This document shows, one piece after another, positions 8,779-18,078 of a stretch of DNA of 64,000 bases. Made by a program: the position numbers and the translations under genes. How positions within the stretch are numbered: position 1 is the stretch's first letter; every line of letters begins with the position of its first letter. The notes below the pieces were generated by a model, which had not been told where the DNA came from, searched no databases, and was given only the letters and a program-made list of their open reading frames with translations. The stretch lies in contig NZ_FORY01000013.1 in NCBI RefSeq assembly GCF_900114135.1, positions 31,201 to 95,200 on the forward strand. Reading direction: 5' to 3'. Source of the stretch: Celeribacter halophilus. GTDB lineage: Bacteria; Pseudomonadota; Alphaproteobacteria; Rhodobacterales; Rhodobacteraceae.

Positions 8779-9675
8779 TCAGTTGTGTTGTTCTTCTGCC
8801 TGTGCGGTTTCATAGGCCAGCAGGGCGCGTTTGACGGGTAGGCCCCAATGGTAGCCGCCCAAGGCCCCCGTTTTGCGCAGCACACGGTGGCAGGGGATCA
8901 GCCAACTAACCGGATTGCGCCCGACCGCAGTGCCCACGGCGCGCACAGCTTTGGGGCTGCCGATGCGGCGGGCGATGTCGGAATAGGTGGTGACCTGCCC
9001 TGACGGAATGGCGAGAAGCGCCTCCCAGACCTTGATCTGGAACGGGGCACCCAAGAGGTGCAGCTTCATCTCGCCGCCGCCAATCGCGGCCTCGACATAG
9101 GGGCGGACCTGTTCGGGCGCGTGGACAAATTCGGCTTTGGGCCAGCGGCTTGCGAGATCGTCATAGGCGGCCTGTGTGCTACATTCGGAGGCAAAGGCCA
9201 TTGCGCAAAGCCCGCGTGGTGTGGCCATAGCGAGGCTCGGGCCGAAGGGCGTGTCGAACCAGCCGTAGGAGATCGACAGCCCGTCGCCTTTGCGGGCGTA
9301 TTCGCCGGGGGTCATGGCCTCCCAGCGCACAAAGAGATCATGCAGCCGCCCCGTGCCGGACAGGCCCGTGGCTTCGGTCGTGTCGAGCAGCGTGTGGTTC
9401 TCGGCAATCAGCGCCTTGGCATGGCCGAGGGTCAGATATTGCTGGAAACGTTTCGGGGAGACACCGGCCCATTGGCTGAAGGTCTTTTGCAAATGGAAGG
9501 GCGACATGCCCAGTTCTTCGGCCAGCGCATCCAGAGGCAGGGGCAGGGCAGCCTTGTCGAGAATCTCGATGGCGCGGCGGATCACCTGATAATGGTAGCG
9601 GTCTTCGCACAGTTCCGGAGACGCGGCAGGAAGCGTGTCTTGGGATTGCGCAGAGGATGGCACGGGGTTTGGCAC
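8779..9675 (-). CDS. Ada-like AraC / O6-methylguanine-DNA methyltransferase fusion
   Basis: A bifunctional DNA repair and regulatory protein of about 298 residues. It has an AraC-type HTH (about residues 30-110, with LAEELGMSPFHLQKTFSQWAG), then a ribonuclease-like linker domain and the methyltransferase domain, whose acceptor cysteine is in IPCHRV. The N-terminal Ada domain that repairs methylphosphotriesters with a zinc-bound Cys4 site is absent, so this is the short Ada form. GTG at 9675 is preferred (GGAG seven bases upstream); a TTG at 9756 would add 27 residues. Confidence 0.88.
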   Translation of the reverse strand: MPNPVPSSAQSQDTLPAASPELCEDRYHYQVIRRAIEILDKAALPLPLDALAEELGMSPFHLQKTFSQWAGVSPKRFQQYLTLGHAKALIAENHTLLDTTEATGLSGTGRLHDLFVRWEAMTPGEYARKGDGLSISYGWFDTPFGPSLAMATPRGLCAMAFASECSTQAAYDDLASRWPKAEFVHAPEQVRPYVEAAIGGGEMKLHLLGAPFQIKVWEALLAIPSGQVTTYSDIARRIGSPKAVRAVGTAVGRNPVSWLIPCHRVLRKTGALGGYHWGLPVKRALLAYETAQAEEQHN

Positions 9676-9858
9676 AGGCTTGCTCCGGTGAAACGAGGGT
9701 GGTCGGGAAAAGCCTAGCCGTTGCGGCGGGGTTTGCCGACCCGAAACTTGCGCCAAATCCCCATGCCCGCGCTCCTTGCGGGTTTTGATCCGGTTCCGTG
9801 GCGGCCATTGCCATCAAACGGCTTGCCCAGACCGTTCTGACAAGGCATTAGACGCCCC

Positions 9859-10506
9859 ATGGTCCAGCAACTCGATTACCAAACGATCCGCGAGATATTC
9901 ACCCGTTTTCAGGCGGCAGAGCCCGAGCCCAAAGGGGAGCTCGAGCATACGAACGCCTATACCCTGCTCGTGGCGGTGGCTCTGTCCGCGCAAGCGACGG
10001 ATAAAGGGGTGAACAAAGCCACCAAAGAGCTGTTCAAAATCGCCGACACGCCGCAGAAGATGCTTGATCTGGGCGAAGAGGGTTTGATCGAACATATCAA
10101 AACCATCGGGCTGTATCGCAACAAGGCGAAAAACGTCATCAAGATGAGCCGGATCCTCGTTGAGGACTACGGCGGCGAAGTGCCCTCGTCGCGCGCCGCT
10201 CTGGAAAGCCTTCCGGGCGTTGGCCGCAAAACCGCCAATGTGGTGCTCAATATGTGGTGGCATGTGCCGACACAGGCCGTAGACACCCATATCTTCCGCT
10301 TCGGCAACCGTTCCGGCGTAGCCGTGGGCAAGGATGTCGTCGCGGTTGAACGCGCCATCGAAGACAATATCCCCGCCGAATTCCAACAACACGCGCATCA
10401 CTGGATGATCCTGCACGGACGTTATGTCTGTAAGGCGCGTAAACCTTTGTGCAGCACGTGTCTGATCCGCGACCTCTGCATGTATGAGGAGAAAAATCTT
10501 GACTAA
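9859..10506 (+). CDS. nth: Endonuclease III (DNA glycosylase/AP lyase)
   Basis: Base-excision repair enzyme that removes oxidised pyrimidines and nicks abasic sites. 215 residues, normal length. The helix-hairpin-helix LPGVGRKTANVVL holds the catalytic lysine (K124), and the catalytic aspartate is in VDTHIFR (D142). A 4Fe-4S cluster loop C-x6-C-x2-C-x5-C uses C191, C198, C201 and C207. Its 3' end runs into the ribosome binding site of the adenosine kinase gene, so the two are probably co-transcribed. Confidence 0.96.
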   Translation: MVQQLDYQTIREIFTRFQAAEPEPKGELEHTNAYTLLVAVALSAQATDKGVNKATKELFKIADTPQKMLDLGEEGLIEHIKTIGLYRNKAKNVIKMSRILVEDYGGEVPSSRAALESLPGVGRKTANVVLNMWWHVPTQAVDTHIFRFGNRSGVAVGKDVVAVERAIEDNIPAEFQQHAHHWMILHGRYVCKARKPLCSTCLIRDLCMYEEKNLD

Positions 10507-11485
10507 AACCTATCAGGTTGTCGGCATCGGCAACGCAATCGTCGATGTGATTACGCAGGCGGATGACAGTTTCCTCGAACTCATGGGGATCGAGAAAGGC
10601 ATCATGCAACTGGTGGAGCGCGAGCGCGGCGAATTGCTCTACAGTTCCATGACCAACCGCGTGCAGACGCCGGGCGGCTCTGTGGCCAATACGCTGGCAG
10701 GGCTTGGCGGGCTGGGGCTGAAAACCGGCTTTATCGGGCGCGTCCACGACGATGCGCTGGGGCGGTTCTACGCCGCCGAGATGGAATCCGACGGCACCGC
10801 CTTCGTCAACAGCCCCGTGCCGGGCGGAGAGCTACCCACCTCGCGCTCGATGATCTTCGTCTCGCCGGACGGGGAGCGCTCGATGAACACCTATCTGGGC
10901 ATCTCCTCCGAGATCTCCGCCGATGATGTCGCTCAATCTGTGGCCGCCGATACGGAAATCATGTTCCTCGAAGGCTACCTCTACGACAAACCCCAAGGCA
11001 AACATGCGTTCAATCAGGCCGCGAAACTGACCAAAGCCGCAGGCGGCAAGGTCGGTATCTCGCTCTCCGATCCGTTCTGTGTGGATCGCCACCGCGACGA
11101 CTTCCGCAAATTCGTCAAAGAGCTGGATTTCGTGATCGGCAACGAACACGAATGGGAAAGCCTCTACCAGAGCGACCTGTCTACCGCTCTGGAAACCGCT
11201 GCCTCCGAATCCGGCCTTGTGGTCTGCACGCGCTCGGGCTCGGATGTGGTGCTGGTGCAGGGTGAGGAAGAAGCGGTGGTGCCGGTCAAACGGGTGCAGC
11301 CTGTGGACACCACCGGCGCAGGCGACCAGTTCGCGGCAGGCTTTCTTTACGGCTACGCGACGGGGCAGAGTCTCGCGGCCTGTGGCCGGATGGGCTGTAT
11401 CGCTGCAGGTGAGGTGATCTCCCACATCGGGCCACGGCCCGAAACGGATATGAAACAGCTTTTCCGCAAAGAAGGGCTGATCTGA
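10499..11485 (+). CDS. PfkB-family adenosine kinase
   Basis: A 328-residue carbohydrate/nucleoside kinase. The N-terminus VVGIGNAIVDVI and the glycine-rich GGSVANTLAGLGGLG bind substrate; the PfkB signature DTTGAGDQFAAGF near the C-terminus carries the catalytic aspartate. Rhodobacteraceae homologues are annotated as adenosine kinase (adenosine + ATP to AMP). The start is probably TTG at 10499, with GAGGAG seven bases upstream inside nth; an ATG at 10484 would include that site inside the coding region. It overlaps nth by 8 bases. Confidence 0.85.
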   Translation: MTKTYQVVGIGNAIVDVITQADDSFLELMGIEKGIMQLVERERGELLYSSMTNRVQTPGGSVANTLAGLGGLGLKTGFIGRVHDDALGRFYAAEMESDGTAFVNSPVPGGELPTSRSMIFVSPDGERSMNTYLGISSEISADDVAQSVAADTEIMFLEGYLYDKPQGKHAFNQAAKLTKAAGGKVGISLSDPFCVDRHRDDFRKFVKELDFVIGNEHEWESLYQSDLSTALETAASESGLVVCTRSGSDVVLVQGEEEAVVPVKRVQPVDTTGAGDQFAAGFLYGYATGQSLAACGRMGCIAAGEVISHIGPRPETDMKQLFRKEGLI

Positions 11486-11492
11486 TTTCGGC

Positions 11493-11514
11493 TTTCTGAT
11501 GGTTTTAAATACTC
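11493..11514 (+). repeat. AAATACTC dispersed element, copy B
   Basis: TTTCTGATGG followed after four bases by AAATACTC, eight bases after the adenosine kinase stop. It is one of seven related copies in the window (see 4272, 11550, 15907, 32808, 37051, 42837). Confidence 0.65.
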
Positions 11515-11516
11515 GG

Positions 11517-11549
11517 ACGGCGCGGGAATTTCCCGCGCCGTTTTCTTTT
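11517..11549. terminator. Bidirectional terminator between adenosine kinase and polA
   Basis: ACGGCGCGGGAA (11517-11528) pairs perfectly with TTCCCGCGCCGT (11529-11540), followed by TTTCTTTT. It sits between convergent genes and is nested between two inverted AAATACTC/GAGTATTT elements. Confidence 0.85.
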
Positions 11550-11572
11550 GAGTATTTCCGGCAGCAAAGGAG
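11550..11572 (-). repeat. AAATACTC dispersed element, copy E
   Basis: GAGTATTT followed by CCGGCAGCAAAGGAGA, 16 bases beyond the polA stop. It is nearly the same as copy F at 32808. Confidence 0.6.
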
Positions 11573-11587
11573 ACGCCACGCAAGGCG

Positions 11588-14395
11588 CTAGTGCGCTTCG
11601 GCCCAGTTGTCGCCAATGCCCGCGTCCACTTCGATGGGGACATCGAGCTTCACTGCCGGATCGGAGGCGGTTTCCATCACGTCCTTGACCACTTCGATCA
11701 CCTGATCGCAGGCATCCTCATCTACCTCGAAGATCAATTCGTCATGCACCTGCAACAGCATGGTGGCGGGGAGGTCTTTGATCGCTTCGGGCATACGGAT
11801 CATGGCGCGGCGGATGATGTCGGCGGCGGAGCCCTGAATCGGGGCGTTGATCGCTTGACGCTTGGCAAAGCCCGCCTGCGGCCCTTTGGCGCCGATTTCC
11901 GGTGTGTGGATTTTGCGCCCGAACAGGGTCTCGACATATTTATGCTCTTTGGCGAAGGCGACCGTGTCATCCATATAGGTGCGGATGCCGGGGAAGCGTT
12001 CGAAATAGCGGTCGATAAAGCCCTGTGCCTCCTTGCGCGGGATGCGCAGGTTGCGGGCGAGGCCGAAGCCGGAGATGCCGTAGATCACGCCGAAGTTGAT
12101 GGCCTTGGCCTGACGGCGCACCATCGGGTCCATGCCTTCGATCGGGACATTGAACATCTCGGAAGCGGTCATGGCGTGAATGTCCAGCCCGTCGCGGAAG
12201 GCCTGTTTGAGGCTTTCGATATTTGCGACATGGGCGAGGATGCGCAGCTCGATCTGGGAATAGTCGAGCGAGATCAGCTTTTTGCCTTTTGGCGCGATAA
12301 AGGCCTCGCGAATGCGGCGGCCCTCTTCCGAACGCACGGGGATGTTTTGTAGGTTCGGATCGGACGAGGCCAGACGCCCAGTCACGGCACCGGTTTGCAC
12401 ATAGGATGTATGCACGCGGCCTGTTTCGGGGTGGATGAAGGTCTGAAGCGCGTCCGTATAGGTCGATTTGAGTTTCGACAGTTGCCGCCAGTCCAGAACG
12501 CGTGCGGGCAGGTCGTGTTCGGTGGCGAGGTCTTCAAGCACATCGGCAGGGGTGGAATATTTGCCGGTCTTGCCCTTCTTGCCGCCCTCAAGCCCCATTT
12601 TCTCGAACAGGATTTCGCCAAGCTGCGCGGGGCTGCCGACGTTGAAACTTTCGCCGGCCAGCTCGTGAATCTCGGCTTCCAGTCCTGCCATTTTCTGGGC
12701 AAAGGCATTGGACATGCGCGAGAGCACATCGCGGTCCACGAGGATGCCGGCCATTTCCATCTGTGCCAGCACGGGTGAGAGCGGGCGCTCCAGCGTTTCA
12801 TAGACCGTGGTGACTTTCTCCGCGTGAAGTCGCGGTTTGAGCACTTGCCACAGCCGCAGGGTGATGTCGGCGTCTTCGGCGGCATATTCGACGGCTTTTC
12901 CGATCTCGACCTTGTCAAAGGTGATCGCGGATTTGCCGCTGCCCAGAAGCTCTTTGGTCGGGATCGGTGTGTGGTTCAGGTAGCGTTCCGAAAGCGCATC
13001 CATGCCGTGATTGTGGATACCTGCGTTGAGCGCATAGGACAGCAGCATCGTGTCGTCATAGGGCGCGACGCGGACGCCGTGGCGGGCAAAAATCTTGGCG
13101 TCATATTTCATGTTCTGGCCGATCTTGAGAATGCTCTCATCCTCAAGCATCGGTTTGAGCGCATCGAGCACCATGTTCTTTGACAGTTGCCCGTCCACAA
13201 GGTTCGAGCCGCCAAAGAGATCGTCCTCGCCCAGCGTGTGACCGACGGGGATATAGCATGCCTCGCCCGGCTCGACGCAAAGCGACACGCCGACCAGATC
13301 GGCCTGCATCTCGTCAAGGCCCGTGGTCTCTGTGTCCACGGCGACATAGCCACGCGCATAGATGGCGTCGATCCACCGCTCCAGCGCGCCCATCGTGGTG
13401 ACTTTTTCGTAAGACGCGGTGTCAAAGGGCTTGGTCTCGGGCGCGGCGGGCGCATCCGGTGAGGATGCGGCAGAAGGAGCAGGGGCGTCGGGAATGGCCG
13501 GTGCCTCGACGTTGAACTTTTCGGCGACACGTTTGACAATGGTGCGGAATTCCATCTCGGAGAGGAAGGCCAGCAGTTTCTCTGTGTCCGGTTCCTTGAC
13601 CTCAAGGCTGTCGAGGGTGAAATCCAGTTCCATGTCGCAGTCCAGCTTGACCAGATCGCGGGAGATGCGGATCAGCTCGGCATTCTCGATCAGGGTCTGG
13701 CGGCGTTTGGGTTGTTTGATCTCTTCGGCCCGCGCCAGAAGCGTTTCGAGATCGCCGTATTCGTTGATCAGAAGGGCGGCGGTCTTGATCCCGATGCCGG
13801 GTGCGCCGGGGACGTTATCGACCGAGTCGCCCGCAAGCGCCTGCACATCGACGACGCGCTCCGGTCCGACGCCGAATTTCTCCTCGACCCCTTCGCGGTC
13901 GATGCGTTTGTTCTTCATTGGATCGAGCATCTCGACCCCGCCACCGACAAGCTGCATCAGATCCTTGTCCGAGGAAATGATCGTCACGCGCCCGCCTGCA
14001 TCACGCGCCTGATGGGACAAGGTGCCGATGATGTCGTCGGCCTCGAACCCTTCGATCTCGATACAGGCGACGTTGAAGGCGCGGGTGGCCGCGCGCGTCA
14101 GCGGGAACTGCGGCACGAGGTCTTCGGGCGCGGGCGGGCGGTTGGCCTTGTAGGCGGAATAGAGATTGTTGCGGAAGGTCTTGCCGGAATAGTCGAAAAT
14201 CACCGCGGCGTGAGTCGGAGCATCGGCGCCGGTGTTGGCCTCGATATAGCGGTAGAGCATGTTGCAAAACCCGCTGACCGCCCCGATCGGCAGCCCGTCC
14301 GATTTGCGGGTGAGCGGCGGAAGCGCGTGGTAGGCGCGGAAAATAAAGGCCGATCCGTCGATGAGGTGAAGGTGGCTGCCTTTTCCGAATGTCAT
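11588..14395 (-). CDS. polA: DNA polymerase I
   Basis: A 935-residue repair and Okazaki-fragment polymerase of normal length with all three domains. The 5'-3' exonuclease (about residues 1-290) has EIEGFEADDIIGTL and SSDKDLMQLV. The 3'-5' exonuclease (about 325-520) has VAVDTETTGLDEMQADLVG with its metal ligands, so proofreading should be active. The polymerase domain (about 540-935) has motif A SLDYSQIELRILAHV, motif B RRQAKAINFGVIYG and motif C LQVHDELIFEV. A proline/alanine-rich linker (about 305-325) joins the two exonuclease regions. Confidence 0.97.
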   Translation of the reverse strand: MTFGKGSHLHLIDGSAFIFRAYHALPPLTRKSDGLPIGAVSGFCNMLYRYIEANTGADAPTHAAVIFDYSGKTFRNNLYSAYKANRPPAPEDLVPQFPLTRAATRAFNVACIEIEGFEADDIIGTLSHQARDAGGRVTIISSDKDLMQLVGGGVEMLDPMKNKRIDREGVEEKFGVGPERVVDVQALAGDSVDNVPGAPGIGIKTAALLINEYGDLETLLARAEEIKQPKRRQTLIENAELIRISRDLVKLDCDMELDFTLDSLEVKEPDTEKLLAFLSEMEFRTIVKRVAEKFNVEAPAIPDAPAPSAASSPDAPAAPETKPFDTASYEKVTTMGALERWIDAIYARGYVAVDTETTGLDEMQADLVGVSLCVEPGEACYIPVGHTLGEDDLFGGSNLVDGQLSKNMVLDALKPMLEDESILKIGQNMKYDAKIFARHGVRVAPYDDTMLLSYALNAGIHNHGMDALSERYLNHTPIPTKELLGSGKSAITFDKVEIGKAVEYAAEDADITLRLWQVLKPRLHAEKVTTVYETLERPLSPVLAQMEMAGILVDRDVLSRMSNAFAQKMAGLEAEIHELAGESFNVGSPAQLGEILFEKMGLEGGKKGKTGKYSTPADVLEDLATEHDLPARVLDWRQLSKLKSTYTDALQTFIHPETGRVHTSYVQTGAVTGRLASSDPNLQNIPVRSEEGRRIREAFIAPKGKKLISLDYSQIELRILAHVANIESLKQAFRDGLDIHAMTASEMFNVPIEGMDPMVRRQAKAINFGVIYGISGFGLARNLRIPRKEAQGFIDRYFERFPGIRTYMDDTVAFAKEHKYVETLFGRKIHTPEIGAKGPQAGFAKRQAINAPIQGSAADIIRRAMIRMPEAIKDLPATMLLQVHDELIFEVDEDACDQVIEVVKDVMETASDPAVKLDVPIEVDAGIGDNWAEAH

Positions 14396-14577
14396 GCGCG
14401 TCTTTCCCTGTGCTCAAAAGTTGCGCCTTGATAACACGGAATGACGCGACACCTGCAAGCCGGTATTGCGCAAGACCCGCATGGCAGATCGGGTCAGGCC
14501 ATAAAACGTGTCACAAAGGTCGGTGTGCCGTGCGGATCCTCCCTGTGCAGGAAGCCCGCGCGGCAGGCCCATGCGCC

Positions 14578-14760
14578 TCAGGCGTCCTGAAGCTTGCTGC
14601 TTTCGTGGACGAATTTCTTGTCGCAATAGGGACATTCCACATAGCCGGTGTCATGCGGGATCACGAGCCAGACACGCGGGTGGCCAAGCGCACCCTCGCC
14701 GCCATCGCAAGCCACTTTCCATTTGGAGACCACTTCCGTTTCCGGCGCTTCAATCGTCAT
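14578..14760 (-). CDS. Small zinc-finger protein (zf-CHCC type)
   Basis: A 60-residue protein with the pattern C18-x8-H27-x15-C43-x2-C46, the zinc site of the zf-CHCC family, related to the mitochondrial complex I accessory subunit NDUFS6. Alphaproteobacterial homologues are thought to associate with NADH:quinone oxidoreductase. ATG at 14760 is used; an upstream start would add a low-complexity tail. It stands alone between polA and a divergent ABC ATPase. Confidence 0.85.
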   Translation of the reverse strand: MTIEAPETEVVSKWKVACDGGEGALGHPRVWLVIPHDTGYVECPYCDKKFVHESSKLQDA

Positions 14761-14954
14761 GTCCTGTCCTTTTCGCTGTCTGGCGTCAGCCGCATGAGGG
14801 GGCTGTGCGGGTCTGTGCAAAGGGCTTGGCGGTTGGTGCGGTTGCCGCAGCCATACAGACCGCCTAAGTCAGGGGCATATGATAGCGATCCGTGCGGCAC
14901 GGACAAGAGGCAACCGCCCGTAGAACAGGCGTGCGGACAGAAGGAGCGAGACCG

Positions 14955-15887
14955 ATGAGCAACGCACTTGAGATCGAAGCCCTGCGCAAGACCTATGCAG
15001 GCGGGGCCGGACAGCCTCCGAAAGAGGCGCTCAAAGGTGTCGATCTGGCGATTCCGCAGGGGTCGATCTTTGGTCTTCTGGGGCCGAATGGCGCGGGCAA
15101 ATCCACCTTGATCAACATTCTTGCGGGGCTGGTCATCAAGACCTCCGGCAAGGTGCGGATCTGGGGATTCGATCAGGACGTGAATCCGCGCCAGTCCCGC
15201 GCCGCCATCGGGGTTATGCCGCAGGAGCTGAACCTCGATCCCTTCTTTACCCCGCGCGGGGCGCTTGAAGTGCAAGCGGGCCTCTACGGCGTGCCGAAAC
15301 GCGATCGGCGCACCGATGAAATCCTCGAGCTTATCGGGTTGTCCGACAAGGCTGACGCCTATGCGCGCACGCTGTCGGGCGGGATGCGGCGGCGGCTTTT
15401 GCTGGGCAAGGCGCTGGTGCATGACCCGCAAATTCTCGTGCTGGACGAACCGACCGCAGGGGTCGATATCGAGCTGCGCCAGATGCTCTGGACCAATGTG
15501 CGCAAACTCAACGAGGAGCGGGGCATGACCATCATTCTCACCACGCATTACCTCGAAGAGGCGCAGGAAATGTGCGACGAGATCGCCATCATCAATCACG
15601 GCGAATTGATCAAACAGGACACGACCAAGAACCTCTTGGGGCTGATGGATGCCAAGACGCTGGTGATCGAACCCGAAGGCGGCGCGCCGGAGAGTTTTGC
15701 TTTGCCCGAAGGTGTCAAAATGGGACGCCGCCGCGACGGGGCTCTGGTCTTCGATTTCTCGCGCGGGCAAGCCTCGGTCGGAGCCATCCTGGATGCGGTC
15801 AAGGCCGCTGGCATCACCATCGGAGACGTGCGCACGATGGAGCCGGATCTGGAAGATGTCTTTGTCGAACTGACTTCGGGAAAATAA
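14955..15887 (+). CDS. ABC transporter ATP-binding protein without adjacent permease
   Basis: A 310-residue ATPase subunit of an ABC-2-type exporter (CcmA/YadG-like). Walker A is GPNGAGKST (43-51), the signature is LSGGMRRRL, Walker B is ILVLDEPTAGVD and the switch histidine is in LTTHYLEEAQEM. The C-terminal about 80 residues form the small extension usual in these exporters. No membrane subunit is adjacent: the next gene is HIT on the other strand, so the partner permease must be encoded elsewhere. GGAGCGAGACCG precedes the ATG. Confidence 0.88.
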   Translation: MSNALEIEALRKTYAGGAGQPPKEALKGVDLAIPQGSIFGLLGPNGAGKSTLINILAGLVIKTSGKVRIWGFDQDVNPRQSRAAIGVMPQELNLDPFFTPRGALEVQAGLYGVPKRDRRTDEILELIGLSDKADAYARTLSGGMRRRLLLGKALVHDPQILVLDEPTAGVDIELRQMLWTNVRKLNEERGMTIILTTHYLEEAQEMCDEIAIINHGELIKQDTTKNLLGLMDAKTLVIEPEGGAPESFALPEGVKMGRRRDGALVFDFSRGQASVGAILDAVKAAGITIGDVRTMEPDLEDVFVELTSGK

Positions 15888-15906
15888 CCCACGCGCGGGT
15901 GCGGGC

Positions 15907-15928
15907 TTTCTGATGGTCTAAATACTCA
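15907..15928 (+). repeat. AAATACTC dispersed element, copy C
   Basis: TTTCTGATGG-N3-AAATACTC, 19 bases after the ABC ATPase stop. Confidence 0.65.
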
Positions 15929-15930
15929 AT

Positions 15931-15957
15931 AAAAACCCTGCCTCACAGCGGGGTTTT
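15931..15957. terminator. Probable bidirectional terminator between the ABC ATPase and HIT genes
   Basis: AAAACCC and GGGTTTT arms (about 15932-15956) form a stem with an internal GC pair; the tails are T-rich on either strand. It lies between convergent genes. Confidence 0.6.
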
Positions 15958-15978
15958 GTCAATTTTGGATATGTTTTC

Positions 15979-16356
15979 TCACTTGCAGGTCAGTGGCCCG
16001 CAGGGCTCTCCGCCCAGAAGATGCACATGGAAATGCGGCACTTCCTGATGGGAATCTGCGCCGGAATTGGTGATCAGGCGAAAGCCTTGTCCCCCCGCAG
16101 ATTCCGCCACGCCCAGCTGTTCCGCGACCTTGGTGACAGAGCGGAAAAAGTCGAGTTGCTCGGCGTCGGAGGCAGCTTGCACGAAATGGTCGTAACAGCG
16201 GTAAGGCCCTTTCGGGATCACCAGAATATGTACCTTTTTCTGCGGCGTGATGTCGGGGAAGGCCAGCGTGTGCGCGCTCTCGAACACCGGCGTCGAGGGG
16301 ATCTCGCCGCGCAGGATTTTGGCAAAGACGTTCTGGTCATCATAGGCGTAGGGCAT
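15979..16356 (-). CDS. HIT-family nucleotide hydrolase
   Basis: A 125-residue protein of the HINT branch, which hydrolyses purine nucleoside phosphoramidates or similar AMP-lysine-type conjugates. The histidine triad HFHVHLLGG (H108, H110, H112) is intact, and the N-terminal FAKILRGEIPS and DITPQKKVHILVIPK are typical. Full length. Its physiological substrate in bacteria is poorly known. It lies 11 bases downstream of the GT14-like glycosyltransferase on the same strand and may be read from the same transcript. Confidence 0.93.
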   Translation of the reverse strand: MPYAYDDQNVFAKILRGEIPSTPVFESAHTLAFPDITPQKKVHILVIPKGPYRCYDHFVQAASDAEQLDFFRSVTKVAEQLGVAESAGGQGFRLITNSGADSHQEVPHFHVHLLGGEPCGPLTCK

Positions 16357-16367
16357 GGGGGCCTCCC

Positions 16368-17945
16368 TCAGTCGGAAAACAGGTAATGCATCGAGACAAT
16401 CTCGCGCGCTTTATCTTCGGGGATGCCGAGGAAACGTGCAAGGGGCCGCGCATTTTCCTCCGGCGTGTTGCTTTGTGAAATCCGGTTGTAATTGTCGAAC
16501 TCGGCGTCACGGATACGGTCGCTTTCGTCGGTCATATCCGAGCGGATGGTCGGCAAAAGCCGTTCGATCGCCTCCTCCGGAGTCTGGTCTCCGGCCAGTC
16601 CCGTGCGTTTGGCATGTCCGGCGAGATAGTCGTCAGTGAATTCGCACTCGATCTCCAGCAGCCGCGAACTGGAGCGATCGGCGTAGAAGTCCTGAATCAG
16701 GTCGATGCCTGTCGGGTCGAGACAGATGACCATGCGATTCGTGTCAAAATAGTCGAACAGCATCCGCACCCATGCGCGTCTGTGCCGCGTCCGTTTCTCA
16801 AGGCTTTTCTCGATCCCGCCGAGGTCGGGCAGGGCGCTGCCTTCCTCGTTGAACAGGTATTCGAGACAGGGAATGTCGGTCTTGGTCTTAATTTCCGCCA
16901 CAAGCCGTTTGGCGACGTGCCATTTCTTGCACACGATGATCAGAAGCTCGCGGTTGCGACCAAGGGAGCTTTCGGTCTCCCAGAACCGCTGCGCAAACCG
17001 CCGCCCGTTCCGGCCCCGATTGGTGAGGAACTGGAACAGCGAGCGCCCCTCGTTCGAGATCTGGAACTTCACGCCGGTGGCGGCATAGAGATCGCCGAGG
17101 CGTTTTTTCAGTTCCTTGGCCTCGGGGGAGATTTTGCGGGCAAAGAGATAGTCTTGTGACAGGAGCAGGTCGTAGTGGTCATTATAGAACACCACGGGCA
17201 TACCGTAATCGGTGAACATCAGGAAGGTCTGGGTGCGGGTGCGGATTTCCTTTTCGGGCACCACATGGCGCACGACGGTCTGGAAAAACGTCTCGTCGGG
17301 AATCCATGTGGTGCGGAAGAATCGCATCACATCCTTGCGCTGGCGGGTGAAGTCGAGAATCCATTCGACGGTCCGCCGGCGCAGGCACCACCATTGCGAC
17401 CCGATCATGATTTGCAGGTCGTCAGGGATGTCGCGGCGCAGCCCGAGGCGTTGTTGCAGCTTCAGGCTTTCATAGAACAGCCACTTGTTGTTGCGTTCGT
17501 TGAAACAGTGTCGGTAGATCAGCCGCTCTTCCTTGATGCCGGTCTTGATCCAGTCGCTCTCGAAAAAGTCGAAGCTTTCGATAAAGTCCACATCCTCGCG
17601 GTCGAGGTAATCATGCATATATTCGGCGGTCTTGATCGACATGCAGTCGCCGGAGAGCATGTAAAAATGGGTTGCGCGCGGAAAATCCCGCTCGGCCGCC
17701 TCAAGGGCGTAAAGCGTGGCCTGCACAAGGCTCCACTCGCCCCAGCCGCATTTGATGCGTTTGGTGGCAAAGGTGACATTGGGGTTGTTTGCGAGCCCCT
17801 TCTGGATCGCCTCGAAGGTCTCCTTGCCGCCGCTGGCATCGAAGTGGATCGAGATATAATCCCCCGCACGGGTGAGGCGACGGGCCTGATCAATGATCGC
17901 CTCGGGGTCTTTATGGCACAACAAGATAAAGGCAATTCGCGCCAT
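16368..17945 (-). CDS. GT14-like beta-1,6-N-acetylglucosaminyltransferase with C-terminal DUF5928-type region
   Basis: A 525-residue protein. Residues about 1-280 match the core-2/I-branching (GT14) glycosyltransferase fold: FILLCHKDPEAI, ISIHFDASGG, FYMLSGDCMSIK and GSQWWCLRRRTVEWIL. Residues about 310-525 form a second, charged domain of unknown role, as in Rhodobacteraceae proteins annotated DUF5928. No signal peptide or membrane helix is visible, so it acts in the cytoplasm. It is divergent from a sulfotransferase gene with 133 bases between starts, which suggests that the two modify the same glycan. Acceptor unknown. Confidence 0.85.
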   Translation of the reverse strand: MARIAFILLCHKDPEAIIDQARRLTRAGDYISIHFDASGGKETFEAIQKGLANNPNVTFATKRIKCGWGEWSLVQATLYALEAAERDFPRATHFYMLSGDCMSIKTAEYMHDYLDREDVDFIESFDFFESDWIKTGIKEERLIYRHCFNERNNKWLFYESLKLQQRLGLRRDIPDDLQIMIGSQWWCLRRRTVEWILDFTRQRKDVMRFFRTTWIPDETFFQTVVRHVVPEKEIRTRTQTFLMFTDYGMPVVFYNDHYDLLLSQDYLFARKISPEAKELKKRLGDLYAATGVKFQISNEGRSLFQFLTNRGRNGRRFAQRFWETESSLGRNRELLIIVCKKWHVAKRLVAEIKTKTDIPCLEYLFNEEGSALPDLGGIEKSLEKRTRHRRAWVRMLFDYFDTNRMVICLDPTGIDLIQDFYADRSSSRLLEIECEFTDDYLAGHAKRTGLAGDQTPEEAIERLLPTIRSDMTDESDRIRDAEFDNYNRISQSNTPEENARPLARFLGIPEDKAREIVSMHYLFSD

Positions 17946-18078
17946 ATTGGAAACCGTAACCTGTTTTTTGCTTCATTGTCCGCTTACAAGCGTAACCAAT
18001 CATTGAATAATCAAGGGGAATTTGCTTTTAAAGCAAAAAGGGTCACATTGCGTGTGACAAAGAGGAGTAGTGGTAATT